A DNA stretch of 64,000 nucleotides, from assembly GCF_001659985.1 (NCBI RefSeq), contig NZ_LYCS01000011.1:40982-104981 (forward strand). The letters are read 5' to 3'. This stretch comes from Oceanobacillus sp. Castelsardo. GTDB taxonomy: Bacteria > Bacillota > Bacilli > Bacillales > Amphibacillaceae. Below are positions 43,747 to 54,784 of the stretch, piece by piece. The position numbers and the translations under genes were made by a program. The first letter of the stretch is position 1; each line of letters begins with the position of its first letter. The notes under the pieces were generated by a model. That model did no database searches. It saw only the letters and a list, made by a program, of their open reading frames with translations, and was not told where the DNA came from.

Positions 43747-44664
43747 TCAAAGTTCCATCTTTTCTTTCATCTTTACGATTTCTTCCATTCGTACATTAGA
43801 TACCTCCGCAATTAACTCTTCTGGTAATCCTTTTTGAAGCATATTATAGATTACTATTTCTATGCCCTTTTCTATACCTTTTTCTATGCCTTCCTCAATC
43901 CCTTTCTTCTTTCCTTTCTCATAATACGAGTTCGGAAGTCGTAGTACCCGATTAGCTTCCTCTCTTGGAAGTTTTGCAATTTCTTCACTCATTCGCTTTT
44001 CCTCCTCATTGCTTAAATATAAGTAAGTATTGAAAAAACCATATAAGAGATTCGTTCTAGCTGGATTTAATTCCATTCTACTAATCATTTTTAGAAATTC
44101 TAATTTGACTTGCACGCGTTCATCCTCAGTATACCCCATTTTACTTAATAAAGCCGCTGCTATAGGATTGTCCATCTTAATAAACTTTCGCCAATTCGTT
44201 TTTATTAAATGAATTTGAAGATAATTAAATTGGAAAACTTGAAAATGGAAAACATTTGAAGTAAAAATGTCGGTTATTTCTCTCTTGTCATCATAACTGA
44301 AGACGGCAATTGGAAGGATTGGTTTGCGGTATTTTTCATAGAGGCGGGAGCTGGAAATAAACATTCGTTCATGGAATTCCTTTTGATAACTTGCCTGTGG
44401 CTCAATATGAATGAGGATAAATTGTTCTTCTTTTTGCAATTTCACCTCAGCAAGTATATCTATTCTCCTCTTTTCACCTTTTAAAATATCTGTGAAAACC
44501 TCTTGTTCTAGGAACTTCACGGCGGTAAAATCAATTTCCTGAAACAACTCGGGGAAAAATGCTTCGATGAACTGTGGGAAGAATGTTTGAATGAGCTCTT
44601 TAAATAAGCGATCATGGTCTGTATAAGCTGGCTTGTCTTCTAATATAATAGACGGGGTTAACAA
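43747..44664 (-). CDS. Rpn-like PD-(D/E)XK family protein
   Basis: Protein of 305 aa. N-terminal DHDRLFKELIQTFFPQFIEA, then RRIDILAEVKLQKEEQFILI and HIEPQ form the PD-(D/E)XK-like core of cytosolic Rpn/YadD-type proteins. The C-terminal region has short repeats (EEGIEKGIEKGIE) from 12-bp tandem repeats near 43875-43905, then a small helical tail. Different from the 27057 gene in sequence but with the same plan. Role in the cell unknown; Rpn relatives in E. coli promote recombination. Confidence 0.72.
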   Translation of the reverse strand: MLTPSIILEDKPAYTDHDRLFKELIQTFFPQFIEAFFPELFQEIDFTAVKFLEQEVFTDILKGEKRRIDILAEVKLQKEEQFILIHIEPQASYQKEFHERMFISSSRLYEKYRKPILPIAVFSYDDKREITDIFTSNVFHFQVFQFNYLQIHLIKTNWRKFIKMDNPIAAALLSKMGYTEDERVQVKLEFLKMISRMELNPARTNLLYGFFNTYLYLSNEEEKRMSEEIAKLPREEANRVLRLPNSYYEKGKKKGIEEGIEKGIEKGIEIVIYNMLQKGLPEELIAEVSNVRMEEIVKMKEKMEL

Positions 44665-44874
44665 TGGCTTACAACCTTTCTAACTAATCGTCATTACCTA
44701 GGTCTATTTTATCAGTAATACACATGAAAAGCAATAATTATTGACAGACTATAGGGAATTTTACGCAAAAACGGTATAACAAATAGGTTATCCCTTCTCG
44801 TAACTTTACGGCTTATAATTACTATTTAAGGAAAAGTTAAGCAGTGTCACTTCCCGATTTCGAATAAATAACAC

Positions 44875-44920
44875 AAAAAGAGGCTTCCATCAAATTTAAT
44901 AATTGATAGAAGCCTCTTTA
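44875..44920 (-). terminator. groESL terminator
   Basis: AAAGAGGCTTC pairs with GAAGCCTCTTT and the inner ATCAA with TTGAT; A-run and T-run flank it. 56 bp past the groEL stop. The 44665-44870 stretch shows no gene. Confidence 0.88.
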
Positions 44921-44975
44921 TAATGTTTTTCAAAACACACGAGCTTTGATAGATCAGTGTATACGGGGCAATGAT

Positions 44976-46616
<1,641 letters not shown>

Positions 46617-46650
46617 TTAAATAATCTATTAAGTATTTTTAAATCTTAAC

Positions 46651-46935
46651 TTATTCTACGATAGCTAAGATATCACTTTCACGTAAGATTAAGTATTCAG
46701 TACCTTCGTATTTCACTTCTGTACCTGCAAATTTAGAGAAGATAATTTGGTTACCTTCTGCTACTTCAAGAGGTACTCTTTCACCATTGTCTAAAACACG
46801 ACCAGTACCAACCGCTACAACTTTACCTTCTTGCGGTTTTTCTTTCGCTGAGTCTGGAAGTACGATACCGCTTGCAGTTTTTTCTTCTTGTTCAACAAGC
46901 TCGATAATAACACGATCTCCTAGTGGTTTAATCAT
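46651..46935 (-). CDS. groES: Co-chaperonin GroES
   Basis: 10-kDa co-chaperonin, 94 aa, starting [20 protein letters not shown] with the mobile loop [15 protein letters not shown]. The ATG at 46935 is chosen: it is the conserved start and is nine bases from AGGAGG, while the ATG two codons earlier is only three bases away. Confidence 0.98.
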   Translation of the reverse strand: MIKPLGDRVIIELVEQEEKTASGIVLPDSAKEKPQEGKVVAVGTGRVLDNGERVPLEVAEGNQIIFSKFAGTEVKYEGTEYLILRESDILAIVE

Positions 46936-46986
46936 GTACATTAGCCTCCTTGACTATTTCATTTTTTATTTTATCTATTTTGATTA

Positions 46987-47013
46987 TTAGCACTCAACAT
47001 TCACGAGTGCTAA
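46987..47013 (-). promoter_or_regulatory. CIRCE element (HrcA operator)
   Basis: Perfect TTAGCACTC-N9-GAGTGCTAA in front of groES, the binding site of the HrcA heat-shock repressor. It overlaps the expected transcription start. Confidence 0.98.
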
Positions 47014-47024
47014 TCCCAATTAAT

Positions 47025-47053
47025 ATAATAATGAATTCTATAAAAAATTGCAA
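47025..47053 (-). promoter_or_regulatory. SigmaA promoter of groESL
   Basis: TTGCAA (47048-47053), 17-bp spacer, TATTAT (47025-47030), directly upstream of CIRCE. Confidence 0.75.
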
Positions 47054-47267
47054 GCAATGTATCTATAAAAAATTATAAAACTTTATTAATAGAATACCTC
47101 TGAGTATAGTAAAAAAAATACCTATGTTAAAATAACAATTATGTATAGAAGGATGTAAATTTCTCTTTTTCTTTAAAAATGAACTTTCTCATTATACCTA
47201 TTGGAAGTTGTTAATATACTTACTAATAGATATCATCCTCACACTAATTAAAAGGAGTCGTTTTATA

Positions 47268-47969
47268 TTGCCTAAAAGATATTGGTATATCATATTGACG
47301 TATATTGTTACACAATTATCGAGCTTCCCCGCAGCAATGATTGCCCTAAATTACTATCCTGATAACTATACGGAAGTAGTCATTTATTGGAGTATATTCA
47401 GTTTCTGTTTAGCATTACTCATTACACTCTTACTTCTTAAAACAGATATGAAAATGCCACTCCACCGGGATGCTTCCACGATAGGGAATGTCATTTTTTG
47501 GTCGATCATCGGTTATTTCTTAGCGAATATTGTAAATGTTGTTGCATCCTTGATTGAAATGAATGTTTTAGGGATTTCACCAGAATCAGATAATACACAG
47601 AATATTATGGATATCTCTAGAGCAATTCCCTTATTTATGATTATCCCTGCCATCATTGCGCCGATTCTGGAAGAAGTTATTTTTAGAAAGATTATTTTTG
47701 GAAGCTTATATAAAAGGTTAAACTTTTTTATTTCAGCCTTACTCTCCGCTTTCATCTTTGGCGCAATTCATGGAGAATTTCAACACTTGCTTGTATATTC
47801 ATCCATGGGATTTGTTTTCGCCTATTTATACGTAAGAACAAAACGAATTTTAACACCTATCATTGTCCATGCTGCCTTAAATACAACGACCGTCATTGCC
47901 CAATATTCTTTAACACCAGAGGAATTCCAACAACAGCTTGATCAATTACAAATGATTTTTCTTATGTAA
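47268..47969 (+). CDS. CPBP-family intramembrane metalloprotease
   Basis: Abi/CAAX-protease-like membrane protein, 233 aa, with the motifs EEVIFRKIIFG (Glu-Glu plus Arg), FGAIHGEFQH and a final HAALN. TTG at 47268 is chosen because AAAGGAG lies 11 bases upstream; the frame opens 20 codons earlier without a site. B. subtilis has a homologue (ydiL) next to groESL. Substrate unknown. Confidence 0.88.
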   Translation: MPKRYWYIILTYIVTQLSSFPAAMIALNYYPDNYTEVVIYWSIFSFCLALLITLLLLKTDMKMPLHRDASTIGNVIFWSIIGYFLANIVNVVASLIEMNVLGISPESDNTQNIMDISRAIPLFMIIPAIIAPILEEVIFRKIIFGSLYKRLNFFISALLSAFIFGAIHGEFQHLLVYSSMGFVFAYLYVRTKRILTPIIVHAALNTTTVIAQYSLTPEEFQQQLDQLQMIFLM

Positions 47970-47975
47970 ACATTA

Positions 47976-48005
47976 AGAAGGAGTAGCGAATTCGCTACTC
48001 CTTCT
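47976..48005. terminator. Perfect 30-bp palindrome, bidirectional terminator
   Basis: Arms AGAAGGAGTAGCGAA and TTCGCTACTCCTTCT are fully complementary with no unpaired loop in the DNA. It separates convergent genes and overlaps the rex stop by two bases. Confidence 0.85.
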
Positions 48006-48639
48006 ATTCTACCTCTAATGGATAATGTTTTAAGAAATAAACTAATGATTGTAATTCAACAGCTAAATCAATATGATGAACACGAACATGGCTTGGGACA
48101 GTAATTCTTGCCGGGGTGAAATTTAAAATTCCGTTTACACCTTCTTTGACTAACCTCTCCGCAATTTCCTCAGCCTCTGAAGCAGGTACTGTTAAGATAA
48201 CAACTCGAATGTTATCTAATTCTTTCTCGATATCATCTACATGATAAATAGGAACCCCATCAATATCTTTTCCAACCTTTGAAGCATCCGCATCAAATGC
48301 CTTTGTAATGCGTATATTATTATTTTTTAAGAAACTATATTTTAAAAACGCCGTACCGAGGTTACCTGCACCAATCAATGCCACTTCTGTTACTTCATGT
48401 TGATCTAATGTACTCCGAAAAAAGCCTAGCAAGTATTCTACGTTATATCCATAACCTTTTTTACCTAGAGCTCCAAAGTAAGAAAAGTCTCTACGTATGG
48501 TTGCAGAATCAACTTTCACCGCTTCACTCAGTTCTTTTGAGGATACGCGTCTTTTCCCCTGCTGATTTAAATTATTTAAAAAACGATAATACAATGGCAG
48601 GCGTTTAGCAGTAGCTTGTGGTATTTTGTTTTGATCCAT
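48004..48639 (-). CDS. rex: Redox-sensing repressor Rex
   Basis: NADH/NAD-sensing repressor, 211 aa. N-terminal winged helix ([20 protein letters not shown]) and Rossmann domain with [15 protein letters not shown] at 48639 ([20 protein letters not shown]) is the family start and follows AGAGG; the frame opens further upstream without a site. Rex in bacilli represses fermentation and respiratory genes when NADH is low. A Rex-like site lies 75 bp upstream. Confidence 0.96.
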   Translation of the reverse strand: MDQNKIPQATAKRLPLYYRFLNNLNQQGKRRVSSKELSEAVKVDSATIRRDFSYFGALGKKGYGYNVEYLLGFFRSTLDQHEVTEVALIGAGNLGTAFLKYSFLKNNNIRITKAFDADASKVGKDIDGVPIYHVDDIEKELDNIRVVILTVPASEAEEIAERLVKEGVNGILNFTPARITVPSHVRVHHIDLAVELQSLVYFLKHYPLEVE

Positions 48640-48713
48640 CGCTTTTCCTCTCTTCAATTCATAATCATCTTTATCTATAGTCTCTTTCATTTTAGCAGAA
48701 TTACAACAAAAAG

Positions 48714-48731
48714 TCGTGATATTTTTCACAA
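48714..48731. promoter_or_regulatory. Rex operator-like site
   Basis: TTGTGAAAAATATCACGA on the minus strand, close to the Rex box TTGTGAANNNNTTCACAA with inverted TTGTGA/TCACGA. It sits between divergent rex and the ABC-F gene and could give autoregulation of one or both. Confidence 0.6.
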
Positions 48732-48795
48732 ATTAATTATGTTGCTTCTATATTTACAGGTAAGGTAAAATTAGAAGTATTGGGGTGAAATCACA

Positions 48796-50721
48796 ATGAT
48801 ACTGATGCAACTGAATGGACTATCAAAATCTTTTGGTGCAGAAGAAATTTTGTCCAATATAAAAATAGAAGTTAAAGATAAGGAACGTATCGCCATTGTC
48901 GGAAGAAATGGTGCTGGAAAATCCACATTATTAAAAATAATGGCAGGCGAACTCTCCTACGATGAAGGGGAGTTAATTAAACCTAAAGATGTGACGATTG
49001 GCTATCTTTCGCAACATATGTCTTTAGAATCTGGAAAAACCATCTGGGATGAAATGCTTGAAGTATTTAACCCATTATTAGAACAGGAAAAACAATTAAG
49101 ATTAGTCGAAAAGAAGATGGAACAAGTAACAGATTTTACTAGTGAAGCTTATAACAACTTGTTAAAGGAATACGATCGATTACAAGTTGATTTTCAAACA
49201 AATGGTGGCTACACATTTGAATCTGACATTAAGGCAGTCTTAAATGGATTAAACTTCCAAAACTATGACTATGATACGCCAATCACTGAGTTAAGCGGTG
49301 GTCAAAAAACAAGACTAGCATTAGGAAAACTACTACTTTTAAAACCACCATTACTTATACTAGATGAGCCGACCAACCATTTAGATATTGACACATTATC
49401 GTGGTTAGAAGTTTATTTAAATAGTTATCCTGGTGCCGTAGTAATTGTGTCCCATGACCGCTATTTCTTGGATAAAACAGTCTCCATTGTTTATGAAATA
49501 TCTCGACATAAGACGAAGAAATACTTTGGTTCCTACAGTAAATATCTTGATCAAAAAAGCCAGGAATATGAACTAGAATGGAAGGCATTTGAAAAGCAAC
49601 AAAGTGAAATTAAAAAAATGGAAGATTTCATACAGCGAAATATTGTACGAGCATCCACAACGAAACGAGCGCAAAGCAGAAGAAAACAACTTGAAAAAAT
49701 AGAACGAATGGACAGACCTCTTGGGGATGAATCATCCGCTTCCTTTTCTTTCCAAATCGCAAAAAGAAGCGGAAATGACGTACTTAAAATTAAAGACCTC
49801 TCTTTCCATTATGACGGGGAAAATAAGAATTTATTTTCCAATATTGATTTGGATGTCAATCGTGGTGAAAGAGTGGCTATTGTTGGTCCAAACGGCGTTG
49901 GAAAAACAACGTTACTCAAAATTGTTTTAGATAAATTACAAAAAACTTCTGGTGATATCCAAATCGGAACTGGCGTACAAATTGGCTATTATGATCAGGA
50001 ACAAGCTGAATTATCTTCAACCAAAACCGTTTTAAATGAGCTGTGGGATGAATACCCAACGATTAATGAAAAGGACATTCGTACCGTTCTAGGAAACTTC
50101 TTATTTAGCGGTGACGAAGTATTAAAATCAGTACAAACATTAAGTGGTGGAGAAAAAGCACGCCTTGCTCTTGCTAAGCTCATGATGCAAAAAGCAAATC
50201 TACTCATACTTGATGAACCAACAAACCACTTAGATATCGATAGCAAAGAAGTGTTAGAAGCTGCATTAACCGATTTTCCGGGAACGATTATTTTTGTTTC
50301 GCATGACCGTTATTTTATTAATAAAATAACCGATCAAGTTGCTGAGATGAATCGAGATAGTATTTCTATCTATCTTGGTGATTACGACTACTACCTAGAT
50401 AAGAAAGCTGAAGAAGCCGAACACGAACGATTAGAAAAAGAAAAACAACCGATTCAAAAGACGAAAGAGAAGAAGCGTAATTTCAAATTAGATAAGCAAC
50501 AGCAAAGTTTGTTACGAAAAAAACAAAGAAGAATTACAGAATTAGAAGAACTTATCGATTCGTTAGAACTAGAAATCACAGAAATAGAGGAAAAAATGAC
50601 GAAACCAGAAATCTTCCAAGACCACGAAAAATCATATGAATTAAACGAAAAAATAATAGCATTAAAAAATAACGTGGAAGAATATATGGAAGAATGGACT
50701 ACATTACAAGAGGAAATATAA
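48796..50721 (+). CDS. ABC-F family ATPase (YdiF-like)
   Basis: Soluble protein of 641 aa with two ABC domains and no TM. Walker A: VGRNGAGKSTLLK and VGPNGVGKTTLLK; signatures: LSGGQKTRLAL and LSGGEKARLAL; Walker B followed by LDEPTNHLDI in both. A linker with charged residues (FIQRNIVRASTTKRAQSRRK) and a C-terminal coiled coil (ITELEELIDSLELEITEIEE) are typical. ABC-F proteins act on ribosomes. Positional counterpart of B. subtilis ydiF. Confidence 0.94.
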   Translation: MILMQLNGLSKSFGAEEILSNIKIEVKDKERIAIVGRNGAGKSTLLKIMAGELSYDEGELIKPKDVTIGYLSQHMSLESGKTIWDEMLEVFNPLLEQEKQLRLVEKKMEQVTDFTSEAYNNLLKEYDRLQVDFQTNGGYTFESDIKAVLNGLNFQNYDYDTPITELSGGQKTRLALGKLLLLKPPLLILDEPTNHLDIDTLSWLEVYLNSYPGAVVIVSHDRYFLDKTVSIVYEISRHKTKKYFGSYSKYLDQKSQEYELEWKAFEKQQSEIKKMEDFIQRNIVRASTTKRAQSRRKQLEKIERMDRPLGDESSASFSFQIAKRSGNDVLKIKDLSFHYDGENKNLFSNIDLDVNRGERVAIVGPNGVGKTTLLKIVLDKLQKTSGDIQIGTGVQIGYYDQEQAELSSTKTVLNELWDEYPTINEKDIRTVLGNFLFSGDEVLKSVQTLSGGEKARLALAKLMMQKANLLILDEPTNHLDIDSKEVLEAALTDFPGTIIFVSHDRYFINKITDQVAEMNRDSISIYLGDYDYYLDKKAEEAEHERLEKEKQPIQKTKEKKRNFKLDKQQQSLLRKKQRRITELEELIDSLELEITEIEEKMTKPEIFQDHEKSYELNEKIIALKNNVEEYMEEWTTLQEEI

Positions 50722-50728
50722 GAACAAA

Positions 50729-51053
50729 GGCGCAAGCGTCCGTTTAGTGACGTATAGACTGCGCCTGGCCATGCCAGGTGGTCCGATGTTGCCGCGCAAA
50801 GCGGCGGTTTTAATCGGACATTCCACTGCCGTAGGAGATAAAGGAAACACGCCTCTTCATAGAGGTGTGCCGACGTTGGCCGCAAAGGCCGATCTTAGTC
50901 GGCCTTCCTTAAACACCGAACCGATGTTGACTTTCACCGCAAGGGTATAAGTGCGACTAAGCCTCTTGTTTCACCAATCGGCAAGTCTTCTTTATCGTAC
51001 GGAGGTGAAGGAAGTCTACTAGTCACTGGGCGCTGGAGCCGGACGCGGCCTTC
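50729..51053. repeat. GC-rich multi-hairpin intergenic element
   Basis: About 325 bp, clearly more GC-rich than the flanks, with successive stems: GGCGCA/TGCGCC (50729-50764), GTCCGAT/ATCGGAC enclosing GCCGC/GCGGC (about 50781-50820), CACGCCTC/GAGGTGTG (about 50849-50870), CCGA/TCGG enclosing GGCC/GGCC (about 50872-50902), and more toward 51050. It lacks a credible gene and lies between convergent genes. Part of it (50935-50961) recurs at 55426-55456. Confidence 0.65.
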
Positions 51054-51100
51054 CTTATGACAAGATTTAATGAGCTAAATTTTTATACTTTCTTATCTAT

Positions 51101-51147
51101 AAACAAAAGCGGAAGCACCCAGTAACTCGGGCGCCTCCGCTTTTGTT
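51101..51147. terminator. Strong terminator after the RodA/FtsW gene
   Basis: AAACAAAAGCGGA pairs with TCCGCTTTTGTTT and the inner GCACCC with GGGCGC. It has T-runs on both sides. Confidence 0.9.
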
Positions 51148-52319
51148 TATTTAAATAAATAATCATTTTGAATCGTTTGTTCCACAGAAATGCGATAGAT
51201 AACAGACAGTCCTATCATTGTGGATAAAACCGAACTTCCTCCATAGCTTATTAACAACAACGGAATACCGGTAATCGGCATAATCCCTAATGTCATCCCA
51301 ATATTTTGAAAAACATGAACTAGAATTAAACTAAGAAATCCGAAGCAGTAATAAGAACCAAATGAAGAATGCTTGTTTATATTTAAACCTAACGTAACTA
51401 ACTTATATAAAAGAATAAAATATAGGAAAATAACAAGTGCACTTCCGATAAATCCAAAGCTCTCTCCAATTACGGAAAAGATAAAGTCTGTCTGTGCTTC
51501 GGAATAATAAACTTCCACACCATTAAGTCCTTTTCCTAATAATTGTCCTGACCCCAAAGCCATATGGGCACGGTCAAAATGCCATGTTGCATCACTACTC
51601 GTTTGTGTAGGATCGAACCAGGTAAGTATACGGTTTACCTGATATTGTTGGATACCTATCACATGTTGTGCAAGCTCTGGGAATTTTATTATAAATCCGA
51701 GCAAAGCCCCACCCACTGCAAGCCCTGTCGCAATTAAGCTCAATATAATTTTCCAACTAATACCTGATAAGATAATCATCATTCCTAATATGAATAAATA
51801 CACCATTGCTGTCCCAAAATCAGGTTGCTTCATAATTAGGAGTACAGGGATAGCCGTAACGATAATTAATTTCAACAATAACATAGCATCCGTTTTAAAA
51901 TTACTAGCTTCATATTTGTCTTTATGATGACTAATAACACGAGATAGATATAGAGTTGTCGAGATTTTTACGAACTCTGCAGGTTGCAACGATAGGCCAG
52001 GTAAGGTGAACCAACTTTTTGCTCCATTGACAGGCTTTGCTATCGATTCTGGACTTATTAACAATATAACTAAAAGAGCTACCCCAGCCATATAAATATA
52101 AAGGCTTGCTTTATAGATCTGTTCCAAATCAAAATACTGTATTGCCGCTACTAATAATGCACCAATTGTAAACCAAACAATTTGTTTAAGGACAAAGTTT
52201 TCCCCACCATATTGTTCTAATTGCTGTGCATTATAAATTGCTAATAAACTAACACAGACAAAAAGAATAAATAACATAATTAAATCTGTCTGCATATAAT
52301 AAGATTGTTTCTTATTCAT
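51147..52319 (-). CDS. FtsW/RodA/SpoVE-family SEDS protein
   Basis: Peptidoglycan glycosyltransferase-type membrane protein of 390 aa with ten TM helices. Family stretches: LSLQPAEFVKISTTLYLSRV (functional Glu), LIMKQPDFGTAMVY and PITGIPLLLISYGGSS near the C-terminus. More RodA-like than FtsW-like by length and short N-terminus, and not in a division cluster, so a role in elongation or sporulation is possible. Confidence 0.88.
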   Translation of the reverse strand: MNKKQSYYMQTDLIMLFILFVCVSLLAIYNAQQLEQYGGENFVLKQIVWFTIGALLVAAIQYFDLEQIYKASLYIYMAGVALLVILLISPESIAKPVNGAKSWFTLPGLSLQPAEFVKISTTLYLSRVISHHKDKYEASNFKTDAMLLLKLIIVTAIPVLLIMKQPDFGTAMVYLFILGMMIILSGISWKIILSLIATGLAVGGALLGFIIKFPELAQHVIGIQQYQVNRILTWFDPTQTSSDATWHFDRAHMALGSGQLLGKGLNGVEVYYSEAQTDFIFSVIGESFGFIGSALVIFLYFILLYKLVTLGLNINKHSSFGSYYCFGFLSLILVHVFQNIGMTLGIMPITGIPLLLISYGGSSVLSTMIGLSVIYRISVEQTIQNDYLFK

Positions 52320-52408
52320 TTAACAATCACCAAATTTCTAATCTAAATCGAAGTGTGTTCAAGCTATAAGACGAAAATAACCCTATAAAGTTTTACTATT
52401 CATTAAAT

Positions 52409-52595
52409 TGTGGATAACTTTTTGTCGAAAAGTAAGGTATTTTGTTTATCCACAACGATTTAGCTTAATTTTTCCTTGAAAACATCAGTTATAAACATAT
52501 TTATGCACAGTATCCACAGGTTTCAAATAAATTACCCACAGATGTTATTCACATGAAAAATGCTTTAATAATAAGTTTTACACAACTTTTCCACA
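52409..52595. promoter_or_regulatory. Cluster of DnaA boxes
   Basis: Eight 9-mers equal or close to TTATNCACA in 187 bp. Full matches: 52409-52417 (minus), 52446-52454 TTATCCACA, 52501-52509 TTATGCACA, 52545-52553 TTATTCACA. One mismatch: 52510-52518 GTATCCACA, 52532-52540 TTACCCACA, 52576-52584 TTTTACACA, 52587-52595 TTTTCCACA. The whole intergenic region between the rodA-type gene and tsaD is taken up by them. B. subtilis has DnaA-box clusters outside oriC, including, as I recall, one near gcp (tsaD). Confidence 0.85.
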
Positions 52596-52614
52596 ATTAT
52601 GTTGATAACTTATA

Positions 52615-53625
52615 TTATTTTAGTAACAATGATGCATTAGCATTTAAATCAAGACCAGTACGTTTACCGTTCCAGAAATTAACCGTTCCAGCTGCTGCAA
52701 TCATCGCTGCATTATCCGTACATAATGATAATGGAGGCACATATAAAGGGATGTTAGTTTCCGAAAAAGCATTCATCAAAGTTATTCTTAACCCTTTATT
52801 CGCCGCAACCCCACCTGCAACAATTACCTGTTTTACCTTGTATTCTTTTGCTGCTCTTAATGTCTTCTTAGTAAGTACCTCTATTACACTTGCCTGAAAA
52901 CTAGCAGCAATATCTTCATCTTTTAAAGTTTCTCCACGTTGTTTGGCATTGTGAATTTTGTTAATAACTGCTGATTTTAATCCACTGAAACTAAAATCAT
53001 AACTATCTTCTTCTAACCATGCACGGGGAAAATCAATCGTTTCTTTTCCTTCATGTGCTAGTCGATCAATGTGTGGACCACCCGGATAGGCAAGTCCTAG
53101 CATACGTGCAACTTTATCATAGGCTTCCCCAGCTGCATCGTCACGAGTTTCTCCTATAACTTCATATTGTCCATGTTCTTTCATCAAAACAAGCTCAGTA
53201 TGGCCTCCAGAGACAATTAAAGCTAATAAAGGAAATTCAAATTCCTGTTCTAGGCGATTTGCATATATATGACCCGCAATATGATGAACACCAACTAAAG
53301 GCTTTTGTTTTGCAAAAGCTAAAGCCTTTGCTGAATTTACCCCTACTAACAGAGCTCCTACTAGACCTGGACCTTCTGTAACAGCAATAGCATCAATGTC
53401 ATCCCATGTAATCTGTCCTTCATCAAATGCTTGCTCTAACACTAGTGTCATTTGTTCCACATGATGTCTCGAGGCTATTTCAGGTACAACTCCACCAAAC
53501 CGTTTATGACTCTCAATTTGGGAAGAAACAACGTTTGAAATGATTTCTTTCCCATTTTTTACAATGGCAACTGCTGTTTCATCACAACTTGTCTCAATTC
53601 CTAATATAATTGTGTCTTTACTCAT
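52615..53625 (-). CDS. tsaD: tRNA threonylcarbamoyladenosine transferase TsaD
   Basis: Catalytic subunit for t6A37 tRNA modification, 336 aa. ASKHA fold with [16 protein letters not shown], the metal-binding His pair HHIAGH, and [14 protein letters not shown] at 53625 ([10 protein letters not shown]) overlaps the rimI stop and follows GGGTGA; the frame extends five codons further. Works with TsaB and TsaE encoded upstream in the same operon. Confidence 0.97.
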   Translation of the reverse strand: MSKDTIILGIETSCDETAVAIVKNGKEIISNVVSSQIESHKRFGGVVPEIASRHHVEQMTLVLEQAFDEGQITWDDIDAIAVTEGPGLVGALLVGVNSAKALAFAKQKPLVGVHHIAGHIYANRLEQEFEFPLLALIVSGGHTELVLMKEHGQYEVIGETRDDAAGEAYDKVARMLGLAYPGGPHIDRLAHEGKETIDFPRAWLEEDSYDFSFSGLKSAVINKIHNAKQRGETLKDEDIAASFQASVIEVLTKKTLRAAKEYKVKQVIVAGGVAANKGLRITLMNAFSETNIPLYVPPLSLCTDNAAMIAAAGTVNFWNGKRTGLDLNANASLLLK

Positions 53626-54071
53626 ACTATATTCACCCACATGACAATAGCATCTTCTCCGCTATCCGTATAATAATTTTTTCGAATTCCACCGGGGACT
53701 AAGCCAAACTTACGGTATAACCTTTGCGCAGCTATATTTGACACACGTACTTCCAGAGAAAGTCTTTTCACTTGCACACTTTGAAGCATTTGCATCACAA
53801 AGTTGAATAGTTTTTCACCTAGTTTTTTCCCACGATAATCCGGTAGAATAGCAATATTTGTAATTTGCGCATCATCTATTACAATCCACATTCCAACATA
53901 CCCGACAATTTTCTTATCTATCTCCACAACATAGTAATATGCATGAGCATTATCTATTATTTCCTTATAAAAGATATCCGTTGTCCATGGTGTTGTAAAC
54001 GATGCTTTTTCTACTACCATTACTTGTTCCACATCAGCAAGCATCATTTCTCGAATAACCATTTCTGCCAT
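53622..54071 (-). CDS. rimI: Ribosomal-protein-alanine N-acetyltransferase RimI
   Basis: GNAT acetyltransferase of 149 aa. It has the acetyl-CoA loop [15 protein letters not shown] (Q/RxxGxG/A type) and the C-terminal [20 protein letters not shown]. It lies between tsaB and tsaD, as in B. subtilis, and overlaps tsaD by four bases. Acetylates the N-terminus of a ribosomal protein by family analogy. Confidence 0.93.
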   Translation of the reverse strand: MAEMVIREMMLADVEQVMVVEKASFTTPWTTDIFYKEIIDNAHAYYYVVEIDKKIVGYVGMWIVIDDAQITNIAILPDYRGKKLGEKLFNFVMQMLQSVQVKRLSLEVRVSNIAAQRLYRKFGLVPGGIRKNYYTDSGEDAIVMWVNIV

Positions 54072-54073
54072 TT

Positions 54074-54772
54074 TTATTTATTTTCCTTTTGCGCTTGTAG
54101 CCATTTTGCCTCAGCTTCTGCTAATCTTAAATAATTAGGTGTTAATGTATGTGTATTATCCCCTTCTTTATATAAGCCGGATAAACCTAAAAATCCAGGA
54201 TTCGCTAGATGAAAAGGCCCTTCTGGAATAATTGCTAAGTCCCCTAAAACATGTTGAATAGTATCCTTATGTTTGATCAATTCCGGACTTAAACATAAAA
54301 CCTTTTTGTTATCACCTTTTAATTTTAATAAAGCATCTTCCATTGGCAAATTCTTTTCTTCGTATACTAATCTTAATTTAGAATCCTTGAATTCATAAAC
54401 ACCCGCATAGACCAATCCTCGCCTTGCATCAAAAAATGGGAACACGTATCCATCAAAAAATCGGCCTTGATAGGCTAGAACTTCCAAACTTGAAACACCC
54501 ACCACTGGAATTCCCAAAGCCCAAGCCATTGATTTAGCTATAGAAAGACCGATACGAACGCCTGTATAAGAACCCGGACCCTTAGCTACCACAATTTTAT
54601 CCAGATCGGCTGGCGTTAGAGAAACTTCTGCCATTAATTTCTCAATTGCAGGCATTAATCGAACGGAATGATTTTTTGCTATGTTTGTAACTATTTCTCC
54701 AACAACCTCTTCATCTTTTAATAGAGCAACACCCATTACTTGATTAGACGTATCAATTGCAAGAACGTTCAT
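54074..54772 (-). CDS. tsaB: tRNA t6A biosynthesis protein TsaB
   Basis: TsaD paralogue and partner, 232 aa, starting MNVLAIDTSNQVMGVALLKD and containing VAKGPGSYTGVRIGLSIAKS. It lacks the TsaD metal-binding His pair, as expected. Two bases separate it from rimI. Confidence 0.95.
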   Translation of the reverse strand: MNVLAIDTSNQVMGVALLKDEEVVGEIVTNIAKNHSVRLMPAIEKLMAEVSLTPADLDKIVVAKGPGSYTGVRIGLSIAKSMAWALGIPVVGVSSLEVLAYQGRFFDGYVFPFFDARRGLVYAGVYEFKDSKLRLVYEEKNLPMEDALLKLKGDNKKVLCLSPELIKHKDTIQHVLGDLAIIPEGPFHLANPGFLGLSGLYKEGDNTHTLTPNYLRLAEAEAKWLQAQKENK

Positions 54773-54784
54773 ATACTGTAACTC

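Noticed and set aside
50747..50950. A 67-codon frame in the GC-rich element
   Set aside because: Codons follow the hairpins, not a protein pattern; no ribosome site.
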